Of a DNA stretch of 64,000 bases, positions 48,901 through 58,015 are shown piece after piece. Location of the stretch: contig OX465582.1 of assembly GCA_950022655.1 (NCBI GenBank), forward strand, positions 92,580,704-92,644,703. The letters run 5' to 3'. Made by a program: the position numbers and the translations under genes. The stretch comes from Alentia gelatinosa (taxonomy: Eukaryota; Annelida; Polychaeta; Phyllodocida; Polynoidae). Numbering within the stretch: position 1 is the first letter of the stretch; each line of letters opens with the position of its first letter. The notes beneath the pieces are model-generated. The model had not been told where the DNA came from, did not search any database, and saw only the letters and a list, made by a program, of their open reading frames with translations.

Positions 48901-50655
48901 ATTCATCAATATGTACATATTTTTTTCAAGATTTTTCTGGCACTTCAAAAAAATTGCAGTATTCAAGGAAAACCACACAACGATTGGAAAAAATATCTTT
49001 CATAAATTTGATAATCATGTTTTATTATGTTAGTTGGGGAATCTTTTTCAATTTTTTCTCCTCGATGAACATGTCCTTTATGCATAACAAACAAAGAAAC
49101 TCGATCATTTTGATTTTATAAATGCCTAAAATAGAATTTGGAATTGATATACCTATGTACACGGAGGCAGAAATAATATAGAGACTATTACTTCAATATG
49201 GTATTCTGAACCCAATAATGGTCCAAACTATTAGCCATTTTAGGGATGCTACCACAAAACTGTCTAGATTGCATGGAAAAACTCCTAAAACGATCTTAGC
49301 AATTTTATTTTTCGACCATTTTGGACTGAATTGTCGCCAAATTCTGAATATCGACCATCTGTATTTGATGCCAAAAAATATCAGAATCATTGTTTGATGA
49401 TTTCATAACTTACCTGAAAGAAGCCAATAACAATCCGTACGGCAACAACCATGTAGGGGCTGACAGTGGCGGAGATGGGTGTAAGAAATGTCGCCACCAT
49501 GCAGATAAACAACGCGCAGCTTAGCATATTTTTCCCTTTGAATGAAATGATAGTAGGAGAGTTCATTGATATTGACCATATTCCTAGAGAATGAAGATTA
49601 TGTTAACGCAGCTATATGAATTTTGTCTGCATATGTATTTAAAAATTATGAGTATATAGAATTCTCTACCTACCTCCCCAGTGCTCGGACAAAACTCCAC
49701 TTAAAAACTGGCTGAGCAAATAACCCCAGTAGAATGCTCCTAGAATGATGCCCTGTGTTTCCTTGGTCCAAGGATATTCCCCTTTCAACTGTAGCATACA
49801 GTTTAGCATTTTATTACAGAAGCTTTGTTTGGAAAGCTCCACTAATGTTTAAAGTTTATTTGAATTTTTAATTGGTTGGTATTGCAAATCTAATATCAAT
49901 ATATAATTGTGTGAGTGAATGACATGTTATGGGTAGATTGGAGACGCCAGTGCTATACAGATGCTTTTTGGAAAAAGAATAAAGAATGCCCAAGGGTGAA
50001 GAAACAATGATGATTACAATCTGAGTTCATAACGAATAATTTGACGAAATGCAGAAAAACTGAATACAAAATTTCTACAATGAATATATGGAGGCATAAA
50101 TCTTGAGTCAGATTATCAACTAATGTTCAGTGAATTGAAACTGTAAGTGCTTATAAGCAGGCTATCATTATTACTACTCTAGTGTCATACCTCTCCATAA
50201 AGATTTTAAAACTAATCCCATGAAATTCCTTGCATATTGTGCACTTAACAATTATTCAAACCACAAACTATCTCTACAGTATACAATAATTCAACCAACT
50301 CTCAAGCAGAGTTACAATGAAAATTACCTAACAATAACCAAATTTGATATAAAGTATCGGCTACCTTTATTTTCCAACCACAACATCTACCACAATGTCA
50401 ACAGAATGAGAAAATTTCACCACAATACCTTTCTATGCTTGGTCAGGTTGTTAACACATGCCTTATCCTCTTGGTCATGGTTGACAATAGTCATATTCAT
50501 ATCCTTGTGTGTAAGTTCCGTTTCCATGATGAGATGAGTGTGGTTGACCATACAAACTATGGAGACGCTCATGTTGATTCTCATGGCATACATATTGATG
50601 AAGGCAAGACATCCTAGCACAGCAATCAGCATACGCCATGAACATAATAGGGGCA
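30760..50655 (-). CDS. SLC17-family anion transporter (sialin/VGLUT-like), 11 exons, N-terminal exon missing
   Basis: Eleven exons with AG/GT borders and matching phases give about 500 residues after an unseen first exon. The major-facilitator architecture runs in order: TM1 ([21 protein letters not shown]), a luminal loop with several NxT/S sites, TM2 ([17 protein letters not shown]), then SEHWGGK, TM4 ([12 protein letters not shown]), the PPLER signature ([15 protein letters not shown]), TM6, TM7-TM11, and an [21 protein letters not shown] final helix followed by AEGEVQDWA. Family members carry sialic acid, glutamate, nucleotides, urate or phosphate, driven by proton, sodium or membrane potential. 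The substrate cannot be told here. The TM4-loop motif is [11 protein letters not shown], where sialin and VGLUTs normally have EGVTxPAxHxxW. The usual His is Phe and the Glu before Gly is Gln. Several mobile elements sit in the introns. The exon with the start codon should lie upstream of 50656 and was not recognised. Confidence 0.88.
31625..31808 (-). repeat. tRNA-derived SINE in intron
   Basis: The - strand has an A-box-like TGGCCAAGTGG (31790-31800) and a B box GGTTTGAACCC read as GGGTTCAAACC (31747-31757), spaced as in pol III genes. A unique body follows down to about 31625. The acceptor stem cannot pair, so it is a SINE head rather than a working tRNA. Confidence 0.65.
32159..32290 (-). 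CDS. SLC17-like gene, exon 10 of those seen
   Basis: 44 codons in phase 0. [20 protein letters not shown] is followed by [17 protein letters not shown], the strongly conserved SLC17 block of TM10-11 (N-x-x-D-I-A-P, G-I-x-N-T). Donor GTAAGT. Confidence 0.92.
32817..32990. repeat. CACTGCAC-family TIR element, left-end fragment
   Basis: Starts CACTGCACAAGAACCATC followed by TATACGCC-like words, as at 25113 and 29005. No right end found. Confidence 0.55.
33147..33445. repeat. Foldback repeat 1 in intron, with tail
   Basis: Arms 33147-33206 and 33222-33280 are nearly perfect reverse complements of about 58 bp with a 15-nt loop (GTCTTCGTACGTCAAAA against TTTTGACGTACGAAGAC). A tail with CCCTGTACGTCACAGTGTGG follows. 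Related repeats are at 37030 and 42648. Confidence 0.88.
33446..35968. other. Intron, nothing recognised
   Basis: AT-rich intron between exons 9 and 10; no additional exon or element could be supported. Confidence 0.4.
35969..36078 (-). CDS. SLC17-like gene, exon 9 of those seen
   Basis: 110 nt: two bases completing a codon plus 36 codons. [17 protein letters not shown] and [16 protein letters not shown] form TM9 and TM10. The G-x-x-x-G-A/x-x-x-G-F pattern fits the family. Confidence 0.9.
36573..36702 (-). CDS. SLC17-like gene, exon 8 of those seen
   Basis: 43 codons plus one base. [19 protein letters not shown] (TM8, the family's NG-x-x-S-A-x-P block), then [17 protein letters not shown], the conserved cytosolic loop. 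Confidence 0.92.
37030..37310. repeat. Foldback repeat 2 in intron, with tail
   Basis: Arms 37030-37090 and 37106-37165, less perfect than the first copy. A loop GCCCGAAGGC and a tail with CCCCGTACATCACAGTGTG follow. It shares AATTTTACCAAG with the copies at 33147 and 42648. Confidence 0.75.
37910..38062 (-). CDS. SLC17-like gene, exon 7 of those seen
   Basis: 51 codons in phase 0. [18 protein letters not shown] (the family's IPW-x-I-x-x-S-x-P-x-WA), then [20 protein letters not shown] (TM7). Confidence 0.92.
38063..39850. other. Intron, nothing recognised
   Basis: Part of the intron between exons 6 and 7 of those seen. No exon or named repeat was supported. Confidence 0.35.
39851..40045. 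repeat. CACTGCAC-family TIR element, left-end fragment
   Basis: CACTGCACGAAAACCACC, then TATACGCCATCATGG, TTGACTTGTTT and a C-rich stretch, aligning with the left 200 bp of 29005. The right end is absent. Confidence 0.6.
41387..41572 (+). repeat. Tandem duplication, 93-bp unit
   Basis: Two copies of a unit starting CCCAGCCAAGCCATCCTAAC, with few differences (GAGTGGG against GAGTCGG). Each ends in a T run. Related blocks appear inverted at 46830 and 47350. Confidence 0.9.
41723..41856 (-). CDS. SLC17-like gene, exon 6 of those seen
   Basis: 134 nt: two bases completing a codon plus 44 codons. [20 protein letters not shown] (TM6 with the family's W-x-x-x-x-x-D-x-P), [12 protein letters not shown] (the S-x-x-E-x-x-Y-I loop). 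Confidence 0.93.
42033..42504. mobile_element. MITE, 472 bp, TCACACTGGCATAAAA termini
   Basis: Perfect 16-bp inverted termini at 42033-42048 and 42489-42504. A degenerate internal copy GTCACACTGGCAGTAAA lies at about 42121. The interior has repeated TTTACG words and no credible coding frame. It sits in an intron. Confidence 0.8.
42648..42773. repeat. Foldback repeat 3 in intron
   Basis: Arms 42648-42702 and 42721-42773 pair (ACTGTGGTTGTACGTGATAA with TTATCACGTACAGCCACAGT). The outer arm sequence differs from the copies at 33147 and 37030, but the right arm keeps AATTTTACCAAG. Confidence 0.85.
43738..44339. mobile_element. MITE, 602 bp, GCCTATAAGACACC termini
   Basis: Perfect 14-bp inverted termini at 43738-43751 and 44326-44339. 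Internal GTCGGG/CCCGAC words recur. It ends 96 bp from exon 5 without disturbing its donor. No coding capacity. Confidence 0.78.
44435..44530 (-). CDS. SLC17-like gene, exon 5 of those seen
   Basis: 96 nt: two bases, 31 codons, one base. [19 protein letters not shown] is the family's G-A-Q-x-G-x-x-x-x-x-P-x-S-G block, with Gln where Pro is usual. Then WPSIFYIC (TM6 start). Confidence 0.93.
44818..44905 (-). CDS. SLC17-like gene, exon 4 of those seen
   Basis: 88 nt: 29 codons plus one base. [20 protein letters not shown] is the most diagnostic SLC17 block (W-x-x-W-x-P-P-x-E-R). The His expected before the first Trp is replaced by Phe. Confidence 0.94.
44906..46138. other. Intron, nothing recognised
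   Basis: Intronic AT-rich sequence between exon 4 and the dispersed repeat. Confidence 0.35.
46139..46540 (+). repeat. Unbroken copy of the repeat split at 24.1-28.1 kb
   Basis: Matches 24135-24449 plus 28061-28148 and serves as the empty-site reference for the LINE insertion there. Confidence 0.8.
46560..47480 (-). repeat. Diverged tandem pair related to 41315-41720
   Basis: Two ~450-bp units (about 46560-47000 and 47080-47480) share CTTGCCTAGCTGT, GACTCCAT, GCTTGCCTGAGAC or its variant, and GACAAAGGTACAT. They are in reverse orientation to the block at 41315-41720, which has CCGATTTCGGAACATTTATG. Confidence 0.65.
47581..49357 (-). mobile_element. Non-autonomous TIR transposon with repeated 18-bp motif, copy 2
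   Basis: Perfect 29-bp terminal inverted repeats at 47581-47609 and 49329-49357 (TGGTCGATATTCAGAATTTG...). It is inverted relative to the copy at 13636-15650: sequence near its right end matches the left end of that copy. It holds about ten copies of the TTCTGCCTCCGTGTACAC motif, including a near-perfect inverted pair at 48131-48162 and a mutated pair at 48477-48531. It lies in the intron between exons 3 and 4; its right end is 56 bp from exon 3. Confidence 0.9.
49414..49535 (-). CDS. SLC17-like gene, exon 3 of those seen
   Basis: 122 nt from the acceptor ...CATTCAAAG at 49536, giving [22 protein letters not shown] then [18 protein letters not shown], which fits the family's GGK after TM2. 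An upstream AG at 49584 keeps the same frame but adds 16 residues not expected in the family. Donor CAG|GTAAG. Confidence 0.88.
49674..49788 (-). CDS. SLC17-like gene, exon 2 of those seen
   Basis: 115 nt: 38 codons plus one base. [20 protein letters not shown] then [11 protein letters not shown]: the conserved F/Y-x-W-x-x-x-x-Q-G-x-I-L-x-x-F-Y-x-G-Y block of TM2. Confidence 0.94.
50429..50655 (-). CDS. SLC17-like gene, first exon seen
   Basis: 227 nt: two bases of a split codon, then 75 codons. It holds TM1 with the conserved R-I-N-M-S-V-S-I-V and a long first luminal loop with candidate N-glycosylation sites. The acceptor (TTTTCACAG at 50656) shows an earlier exon must supply the start codon. 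Confidence 0.92.
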
Positions 50656-52219
50656 CTGTGAAAAGAAATTATGTAAAGGTAAATTAACAACCTCTCTGAT
50701 GAAGAGAAAAGCAAAGAGATGTAAAGATTATGATAACGATTGCTTACTGACCCAACCGGCTTTGCTTATCTGACCCTAATATTCTAGGAACCAGTAAAAA
50801 AAAACCAAGATATTTATCCTAGTGTATTCACCAGTTTAACTCTTAGCAACGTTGTCTTTTTAACAAATAAATTTTGTTGTTGTAATTGAAATCTTTACAT
50901 AGACCCCTCATCGCTCCTGACCATGCTGTACAAGCTACACAATGAGATGATAATTTATGGTTCGTACGGAACGAGGCGTTTACGCCGAGCTCCGTACAAA
51001 CCGCAAATTATCATCGAGTTTTTGTGGTGGATGGAATTTTTTTTTATCAGTACTATGGAGTATGTCCTACATCTGATTAGATGCAGCCCAAAGTTGGCTT
51101 TGGTTTGGTGAACTGCCTAATTCTGTATGTGACACCATACAGACAGATTGGGGTTGACTAGTTTCATGACAACACAAGTACCACTGGCACAAGTGGCAAT
51201 GTAGTGTCACTGTTTTCAACACTGACATTGTGACACAACACGCGACAAAAGAGGTGACATGCATTATGAAACGTGACTTTGTTTTGTCAGTTCTTGCTTG
51301 CACTGTTGGTGCTGCTTTTCATGTCTGTCTAACACTTTTGTCACAAAACTAGTGAAACAGGTCCCAGTGACCTGTTTCAGTAGTTTCGTGACATGTCTAG
51401 ATGGCGTCTGTGACATCATACGGACAGATCACAAGATTGCAGTCAATGACACACAGAGCTTCACTCAATTCTCGTGGTAATTAAGCAATGAAACTTTAGC
51501 ATGAGTAGGAGATACATATAATCTATAATCGTTCCAAATATGAAGAAGATTGGCCACTTCGATCTTCTGATATTTGCTAGTCTTTTTCTGCTGTTGCTTG
51601 CTCTGTTGGTGCTGCTGTTGATGTCTGTCTGGGCCTAATGTCAAGAGACTGCTGAAACAGGTCCCTGGTCCCTGATGTCAGTTGTGGAGAAAGTTCTACT
51701 CACCTGCAGGCTGTGACATCCTAGAATAATGTATATCTGAATGATACAGCTGTATGCTGTGTAACCCTGCTTGTGTAGTATGGTTCGTCTAGATATTCAC
51801 AAAGTATGACCCTGAATTCACTCAATCGTGTTCACCATGTAAGGCTGGAGGAATCAGAGCAGAAAAGTAACTTCACCAATCTAAATATAGATCTAGTGTA
51901 TTCATTACCTGGATGTTGTTGGTATATCATTCAATTCTTCAATTTGTTTAGACGAGGCAGATGGAGCTCACGACCACAAAATTGTTTTCCAACAGCTATT
52001 GGTGTTGAAAAACAAAATAGTGAACGAGAAAAAATTACATCCATTATCATTCAATTCTTCACTTGGTTCAAATCAATACCAGTATGAACTTGACATTTCT
52101 AATATACTAGTACAGTGTATATCAGAGCGCAATGGAAAAGGTGTTACAGTATATCATCTACCTTTCGATTTGTCTTATCGTCCAGCTTCACGTACGACAA
52201 GATATTATATAACATTCTC
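50656..52219. other. Upstream region of transporter gene
   Basis: No start-codon exon was recognised. It contains an inverted repeat at 50946-51015 (GATGATAATTT...AAATTATCATC, with a GGCG-TTTA-CGCC inner hairpin) and a short hairpin at about 51355-51379 (GAAACAGGTC/GACCTGTTTC). Confidence 0.5.
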
Positions 52220-52444
52220 CAGGGGGCAGTTGAATAAAATTCGTTCGTTTCTGGTGCTGTAGCTGGACGATGCGATAACTCCAACGATAATTGGATGTAT
52301 TTGTATACAACACCTTGTAACAGCTTTAGGTTACTCATATTGCCAAAACAGCGTATGCTAACAACATATTTAATAGAACACTATGGCCCCAAAGACAATT
52401 CTAAGAATTTTTAGTCGTTTGTAATTTATTCAACGGCCCCCTGG
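52220..52444. mobile_element. MITE, 225 bp, CCAGGGGGCMGTTGAATAAA termini
   Basis: Inverted termini 52220-52239 and 52425-52444, one mismatch in 20. The termini resemble those of the larger element at 55977-59312 (GGGCCCCGTTGAATAAAAAA). Confidence 0.75.
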
Positions 52445-53132
52445 CTCACTCACCCGCCCCCCTCCTCAAAACTTGGCAAGCCGTGTCTATTCCGCTTCAG
52501 TGTATTCCATCCCGGTCAATTTGAGTTCCAAAAATGGGGGAATCCTCATACCGGAAACACACCAAGCGAGAAATGCAGCGATTTTCAGAAATGGCCTGTG
52601 TGTCACCTATTATCCTACCCCTAATAAAAAAATCTCCATAGGCTTAACATAAGATTTCTTTATGTCAGGGTGTGACATAAAGTGTTGTTTATGTCACTAC
52701 TTTCTAATGCTGAAGAAATGTGGAAATGGGGTAGGATAAAATCTAGACGCCACTCGTTTGGGTTTGAGTTTATCTATGTCACTCATTTTGTAGGCTTCAT
52801 AATGTCACTCGTCTTCGACTCGTAAAATTACAGAGCCAACAAAATGTGTGACATAAATAAACTCAGACTCAAACTCATGACGTCTTCATATTATTTCATA
52901 TTTCATCAGATTATTACTTCTGATACGCCAAATTATCGGTGGGAGTTTTATGAAATAATACAAACATTGCATTTTGTGTTGGCGATTTTGGAGATCGCTG
53001 CTTTTACTCGCTTGGTGTGTCCCCCGGCTTAAAGCAGGGGAGTCTGAAGCTAGAGAGAAACGCGGCGATTTACGGAATCACCAACATAAAATGGCCTACA
53101 ATATAGAGTGGCTTCAGAAAAAAGTGGATGTA

Positions 53133-53570
53133 TGCTCCTCGGTGTTGATTCTGCGCAATATCCCCGCATGCGCTCGGATATATACACGATATTGACTGGT
53201 TTCAGATACAGGCGGCCGTATGGTCCGAGGAATATCCGAGCGTATGCGAGGATATTGCGCAAAGTCAACTCTGAGGAGCATGCAGCCGCTTTTATCTTAA
53301 ACCAATCTTTATCATCCACCTTTTCTGGGCAAGTGGCATGTCAATATCAGTTCATTTTAGATATGCACTATTTTTCCGTATGCACTATTTTTTTTCCGTA
53401 TGCGCCACCCAGAGCATACAACATATCCGTATGCGCCGGGAATATCCATACACACTCCCTATGTGTTTTCTATGGACACTTCGTATTAGGTGGATAATAA
53501 TACTATGGACCAACCCCTCGGAGCATACGGCCGCTTGTATCTAAAATCAGTCAATATTGTGTATATGTAT
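53133..53570. repeat. Complex inverted repeats
   Basis: Arms 53133-53180 and 53230-53281 pair (TGCGCAATATCC/GGATATTGCGCA; GAGCATGCAGCCGC region). A block like GGTTTCAGATACAGGCGGCCG occurs three times, twice inverted (about 53199, 53285, 53525). No protein-coding signal. Confidence 0.7.
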
Positions 53571-53720
53571 AATCCAAAAGGTCTACAGGTTATTGTCGTG
53601 GTTTGGGGATTGTAGTACTCTCAAAGCCCCTTGTCAATATTGTTATCTATTTTGTGTAATTTGATAAAGAAACAATGAAGTTAGACTTTGTTATCAATTA
53701 CCTAGGTTAACCCTTTAACC

Positions 53721-53800
53721 GCCCCATGATGCCTCCAGGCATTCCCGTGGCTACCGCCGCATGATGCCTGGAGGCATTCCCATGGCTACCGCCGCATGAA
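53721..53800. repeat. Short tandem hairpins, GATGCCTGGAGGCAT
   Basis: Two units about 36 bp apart around ATGATGCCTCCAGGCATTCC and ATGATGCCTGGAGGCATTCC. Each core is a perfect palindrome. The same core is tripled at 60584-60670. Confidence 0.8.
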
Positions 53801-54429
53801 ACCACCCCAGGACCCAGCAACAAACGTAAGAGCGAGACCAATAATGATAAAGCTAAAATCATCCACGCAAAAAGGTGCGATCTACAGAAACGTCCATTCT
53901 CAGGAGCGGAACGTTCAAACCAAAGCGAGGCAAAGGGTTTTGCAATTTTAGACCACCCTAGCTTTCTTGTATTATCGCTCGACCGGCAGAACGTAAATCG
54001 ATGTTTGAACTCACTGCACATCATTAATATGCGTAGTTAGAGGTTGTTTGATGTTCTTCTATCAAGTGATATGAGTACACTTTGTGGCAGAGAAGTGTGA
54101 GTGTTTGAATTTGAATATTTATGCACTTTTTAATAAGTTTTTGTTTTGACAGTTGCAGCAGCCTGTCATTTGCAATTTCGGCAGTTTGCTTGAGAACACA
54201 CCAAATAAAACAATCTTTGCATAACAAAAGGATAAAAAGAAATCCATATACCCTCTTCCCCTGTTCTCCAGCTGCATGCCATTTTTTGTTTGGTTTCTCT
54301 ATGTTGGATATTTACGTAGATATTACCAGAGATATACAGTGGATTTAACATTGGTTGCGCGTACGAGAGTGCACTGCACTGCTTTACCGAAAATAAACTG
54401 GACAGCTATAAACCTGAGTAGCACTGTTT
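53801..54429. other. Non-coding, nothing recognised
   Basis: No supported gene. This could include the 5' UTR of the retroelement ORF that follows. Confidence 0.35.
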
Positions 54430-54459
54430 TTGCGGCCGGACCTACCCGTTACTACGTTG

Positions 54460-55182
54460 CATGACGTCGTCGCCGCTCCCGAGAATAAGCTCAAAGGAAA
54501 CGAGGTTTACAGTAAACTACACGTAAATGATGACCTTACACCTGAGGACACCAGAACCAAAAGAGATCTAAAAGAAATCGCTGAGAAAGCAAAAGAAGTC
54601 AACATAGAATGCAAACTTCGGGATATGTATCTAATCATGAAAGACAGATGATTCACCACATCTTAATTAGACCAACTACCTGAGGAACTACAACTGCAGA
54701 ACGTAAAAATAGCGAAAACAAAGGATGGATACGTTTTTCAAGGCCACAATGCCTTCCTCTCAAATCTCTACCCAGTCGACATCGAAACAAAAAGAGGAAA
54801 GTTCAGATTGGTGGAAGCAGCATATGTGGCAGAACAGGCTCACCATAATGGACAATCACAAGTGATCCCGCAGCTAATAAGCTGCACTGATGCCTACAAA
54901 GCGAAAGAACTGAGCAAAACACTAAACAAATCGCAGGAATGGAATAATATGAAGGAAGATCGTATGAAGGAATTAGTACGGGCAAAATTTGGTCAAAACC
55001 CAGCTTTGATGGATAAATTAAAACAACTACAAGGCCACCTGTACGAAGCCACCGGCGATATGCTGTTTGGCTGCGGGATATCACTGAGACGCAAGAAAGA
55101 GACTCCACCACCATCAAAGGGAAAAACGTATTGGGAGCTATCCTGGAAAAAAATCAGGGACAGCCGGACGACTAGAAGATGA
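54460..55182 (+). pseudogene. Retroelement ORF1: KLKG/DLTPED domain and NADAR domain
   Basis: One frame with two in-frame stops (54649-54651 and about 54664-54666). The first part (NKLKGNEVYSKLHVNDDLTPED, then a Lys/Arg-rich helix) resembles the C-terminal region of LINE-type ORF1 proteins. The second part is a NADAR (YbiA-like) domain: FQGHNAFLSNLYPVDI, LVEAAYVAEQAHHN with the conserved Glu, a helical middle (AYKAKELSKTLNKS...WNNMKEDRMKELVRAKFGQN) and LYEATGDMLFGCGIS. NADAR proteins act on ADP-ribosylated or riboflavin-type N-glycosides. That activity has not been shown here and the stops make this copy dead. The SGNH-type ORF follows within a few bases. A bacterial contaminant is unlikely because the KLKG/DLTPED part and the endonuclease are retroelement features. 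Confidence 0.7.
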
Positions 55183-55858
55183 AAATCACTGTGTTAACTG
55201 ACTCTTGTGAATATAAACTGGCCCCTCACATGGAAAGGACTCAAGCTAAGTTCATGGAAAATAACTCGGTGTCTGTTCATGCGGTGGGGGTGCTATGGTT
55301 GGAAGGTTAGTAAACAACTCCTTTAAATCAGCCCAGTCTCAACACACACAGAACGATTATATTATCCTGATGGCGGGTGTAAATAACCTCACTGTAAGAG
55401 GCAAGAATAAAACGGTAAAGGCAGCATTTGATGATATTGGACAACTTGTGGACACAGTAACAAATGAACTCATAGCTGCGAGACACAGGCTAAGTGAAGG
55501 TACCAACAATGTCATCATCGCCTACTTAGTGGGAGTAGACTTGCGTAAATACAACGTGTTTACTAAATCACCTCTCTACCCTGAATTAGACACCGATCAA
55601 CATAAATGAAGGAGTACAAGCACTTAACCATACCATAGCCATTCTAAACAAAGAAAGAAACTTCATAGGGCCTCGTATACATTCAACTATTCATTTCAAA
55701 ATGGGGAACACATATTACAATGCATATGGCAGGCTTTATGACGGCCTTCACCCAAAATCTGACCTTCTAGTCTATTGGTCAAAATGCATTGCCCACATAT
55801 TTAGAGTAACACCGGGTATGTTGCCTGACCCACATAGTGTCCCCGGACCCGTCTCATA
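55179..55858 (+). pseudogene. SGNH-hydrolase-like esterase part of retroelement ORF1, frameshifted
   Basis: Starts MKITVLTDSCEYKL, with TDS in place of the GDS of block I. A one-base shift near 55290 leads to the frame 55295-55609 with ILMAGVNNLT (block III, Gly-x-Asn). A second shift near 55600 leads to a frame ending YDGLHPKSDLLVYWSKCI, the Asp-x-x-His of block V. Thus Ser, Gly, Asn, Asp and His of an SGNH/GDSL esterase are all recognisable across three frames. Esterase domains of this type are known from ORF1 of CR1-like LINEs and from Ngaro elements. The start overlaps the end of the NADAR frame by a few bases. Dead copy. Confidence 0.7.
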
Positions 55859-56144
55859 AGAGAGGTTCGGTGACCTATTTCTGGGCCAGGGCAGCATAAC
55901 TACATACTACATAGGACTTGAATATATATTTTCTACTTGAGTATTATTAACTGGGTCCGTCCTATAAGGGAGACCTGGGCCCCGTTGAATAAAAAAATGA
56001 ACGATAAAAAAAGTATCTTACAAGTCTCGTCGGTGGCAAACTGTAGTATAAAAAACGATTGTGAAGGTGGACGAGCATTGGACGAGAGGATAAAATCAAC
56101 GATTGTGAGTGGTGTTGAATAAAAAATCGTTCATTTTGAAAATA

Positions 56145-57110
56145 TTGTTTATTTATCATTCAAGTCTCCTCGCGGACCACCAAGTTTTCGGTGTCGTAGC
56201 CGATGTCAAACTCGTTTTTCATGCACTAAATCCATTCCAAATTAAAAGATATTTACAACAGAGAGTTCTATTTATATTTGATACATGTATACAAAATTTC
56301 AACATTTATTAAAGATTGAGAGTTGTGACAGGACGTGCGATCGGCTTTAGCGACTGCTGGTATGTGGCGGCGTTCATTCGGCCGTCCCGCGGCTTGTGAG
56401 TTAATTTATTCCGGTCACTTTCAAAGCATGGCACACACCAGTTCCTTCCAGTCACATGTTGGTGTAATTTGCACACGATTGGTGCAGATTGAGACAAAGA
56501 GAGGCGGGAATCATGTGAAACCAAACATTTGTGCTGGTTCATCAGTGTTTGTTGACACTGACTGACAGGGGCCGGTTTGTTATTGTGTGGTGGCGCCCTC
56601 TGTGGTGGACTGAGTGAAGCAAGTGGTCTTGCAGGCTGCACTCTCTGGTGGAGAGTGAGGGGGTTAGGAGTGTGTGTACAGTGTCTGTCCAGAAGTCTAG
56701 GACTGTCTGGACCATACCAACAGTTTCAATTGCGTACAATATCGTCAGGCTATCATTGGCTGATCTTTTTCTGCATTATGTCCACTGAGTTGTGGATGTT
56801 TTAATGTGTATTTCTCCACCATATGGAGACAATATATGTGAGTATGCTTGTTGAGAGTGATTTTAATGGAATTCATTATGAGATCTGCCACATGTAGTCG
56901 CCTTCGCGTTGATCGGGGTGTGGGTGAAAATGTATAAGACAAAATGATTCGCGTAACCGTGTGTGCCCCTATTCCCAGGTGGGGGTGTGGGGCGTCTATT
57001 GTTTCGCAAAAAATGTTTTGACGTGGCATTATGGTCCCCTATCAACCGTATCTACTATCCATTATGTTGAGGCCTTGTGGGGCCTGGGTTTTCATCCGAT
57101 GGATCCAATT
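56145..57110. other. Interior of TIR element, nothing coding
   Basis: No supported gene; short open frames here have no recognisable domains. Confidence 0.35.
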
Positions 57111-57125
57111 ATATTCGATCTTTAG

Positions 57126-57737
57126 TCAGATTTCCTTGGCTGATTTGCTGTCAGGGTGTCTGTGTATGTGGTCTAGTATGGTGAACTCCATATCAGCTAC
57201 CCCATGGTGACCATTTTTGTTGAAATGTTTAGGGACATCACTTATCCTGCTTTTCGTTTCGACGGATCTGAAGTGTTCCCTCATTCTCTCCTTGATCTTC
57301 CTTTTGGTTTGTCCTACATATTGCATCTCACATTTTTTGCAGGTGATGCAATATATTAGGTTCGAGCTGTTGCACGTTGCTCCAAATTTGGTGTCGTGAT
57401 TTTTGCATGTGCTTTTGCATTTCAACTTGCCAGTGGTATTGAGTTTTTCGAAGTATTTGCAGTTTTTCTTTTTGCATATGTTGCAATTGGTTTTTTTTCG
57501 GGGTTTCCCGTTTTCTATCTTGTAGTTGGTTTGGGCCCTTACTAGAAAGTTCTTGAGGTTCTTCGGTCGCCGATATCCCTTGATCAATCTACTCTTGTAG
57601 ATGTGCTTTGTCGTTGTTGATTTCCCTAGGAGATCCCAGTTGGATTCCACAATTTTGGGGAGGATGTTGCCATTTGTATGGTAGGTACAGATCAGAAACG
57701 TTTTGTCTTGTCTGTCCTTTTCTGAATCGGTTTTCAC
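57126..57737 (-). pseudogene. GIY-YIG endonuclease domain of Penelope-like element
   Basis: A cysteine-rich linker (CNICKKKNCKYF, CKSTCKNHD) precedes LIYCITCKKCEMQYVGQTKR, where YCI and YVG are the GIY-YIG counterparts. The catalytic Arg is in KERMREHF and a later Asn/Glu region is in FNKNGHHG. Such a linker plus GIY-YIG is the standard C-terminus of canonical Penelope-like polyproteins. The frame continues upstream past 57737 to a stop that separates it from the RT. Confidence 0.85.
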
Positions 57738-58015
57738 CTTGTTAAGTAGATGTTCCCTATTCAGAGTGTCTGTTTTCTGTTTGCATTCCTTCAGAGTGTG
57801 TTCTGGATACCCTCTTTCTCAGAATTCTTTTAGCTTTTGTTGAGCGTGTTTATCGTAATCCGCCTGATCAGTGCAGATGCGTCTTACTCTCAAGAGTTGT
57901 GAGTATGGGATGCTCCCCTTTTGGGATGGCGGATGCGCCGAGTCATATCTGAGATATGTATTGTGATCCATTGGCTTCACGTAGAGGTTGCTTTTTAGTT
58001 TCCCCTTGTTGGTTT

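Noticed and set aside
53707..54024. 105-residue - strand ORF with a hydrophobic stretch
   Set aside because: Its end is made of the GATGCCTGGAGGCAT hairpin repeat and no family is recognisable.
54808..55182. Bacterial YbiA/NADAR gene as contamination or recent transfer
   Set aside because: It is in frame with a retroelement ORF1 domain, has no bacterial context, and is followed by an SGNH domain and a LINE endonuclease.
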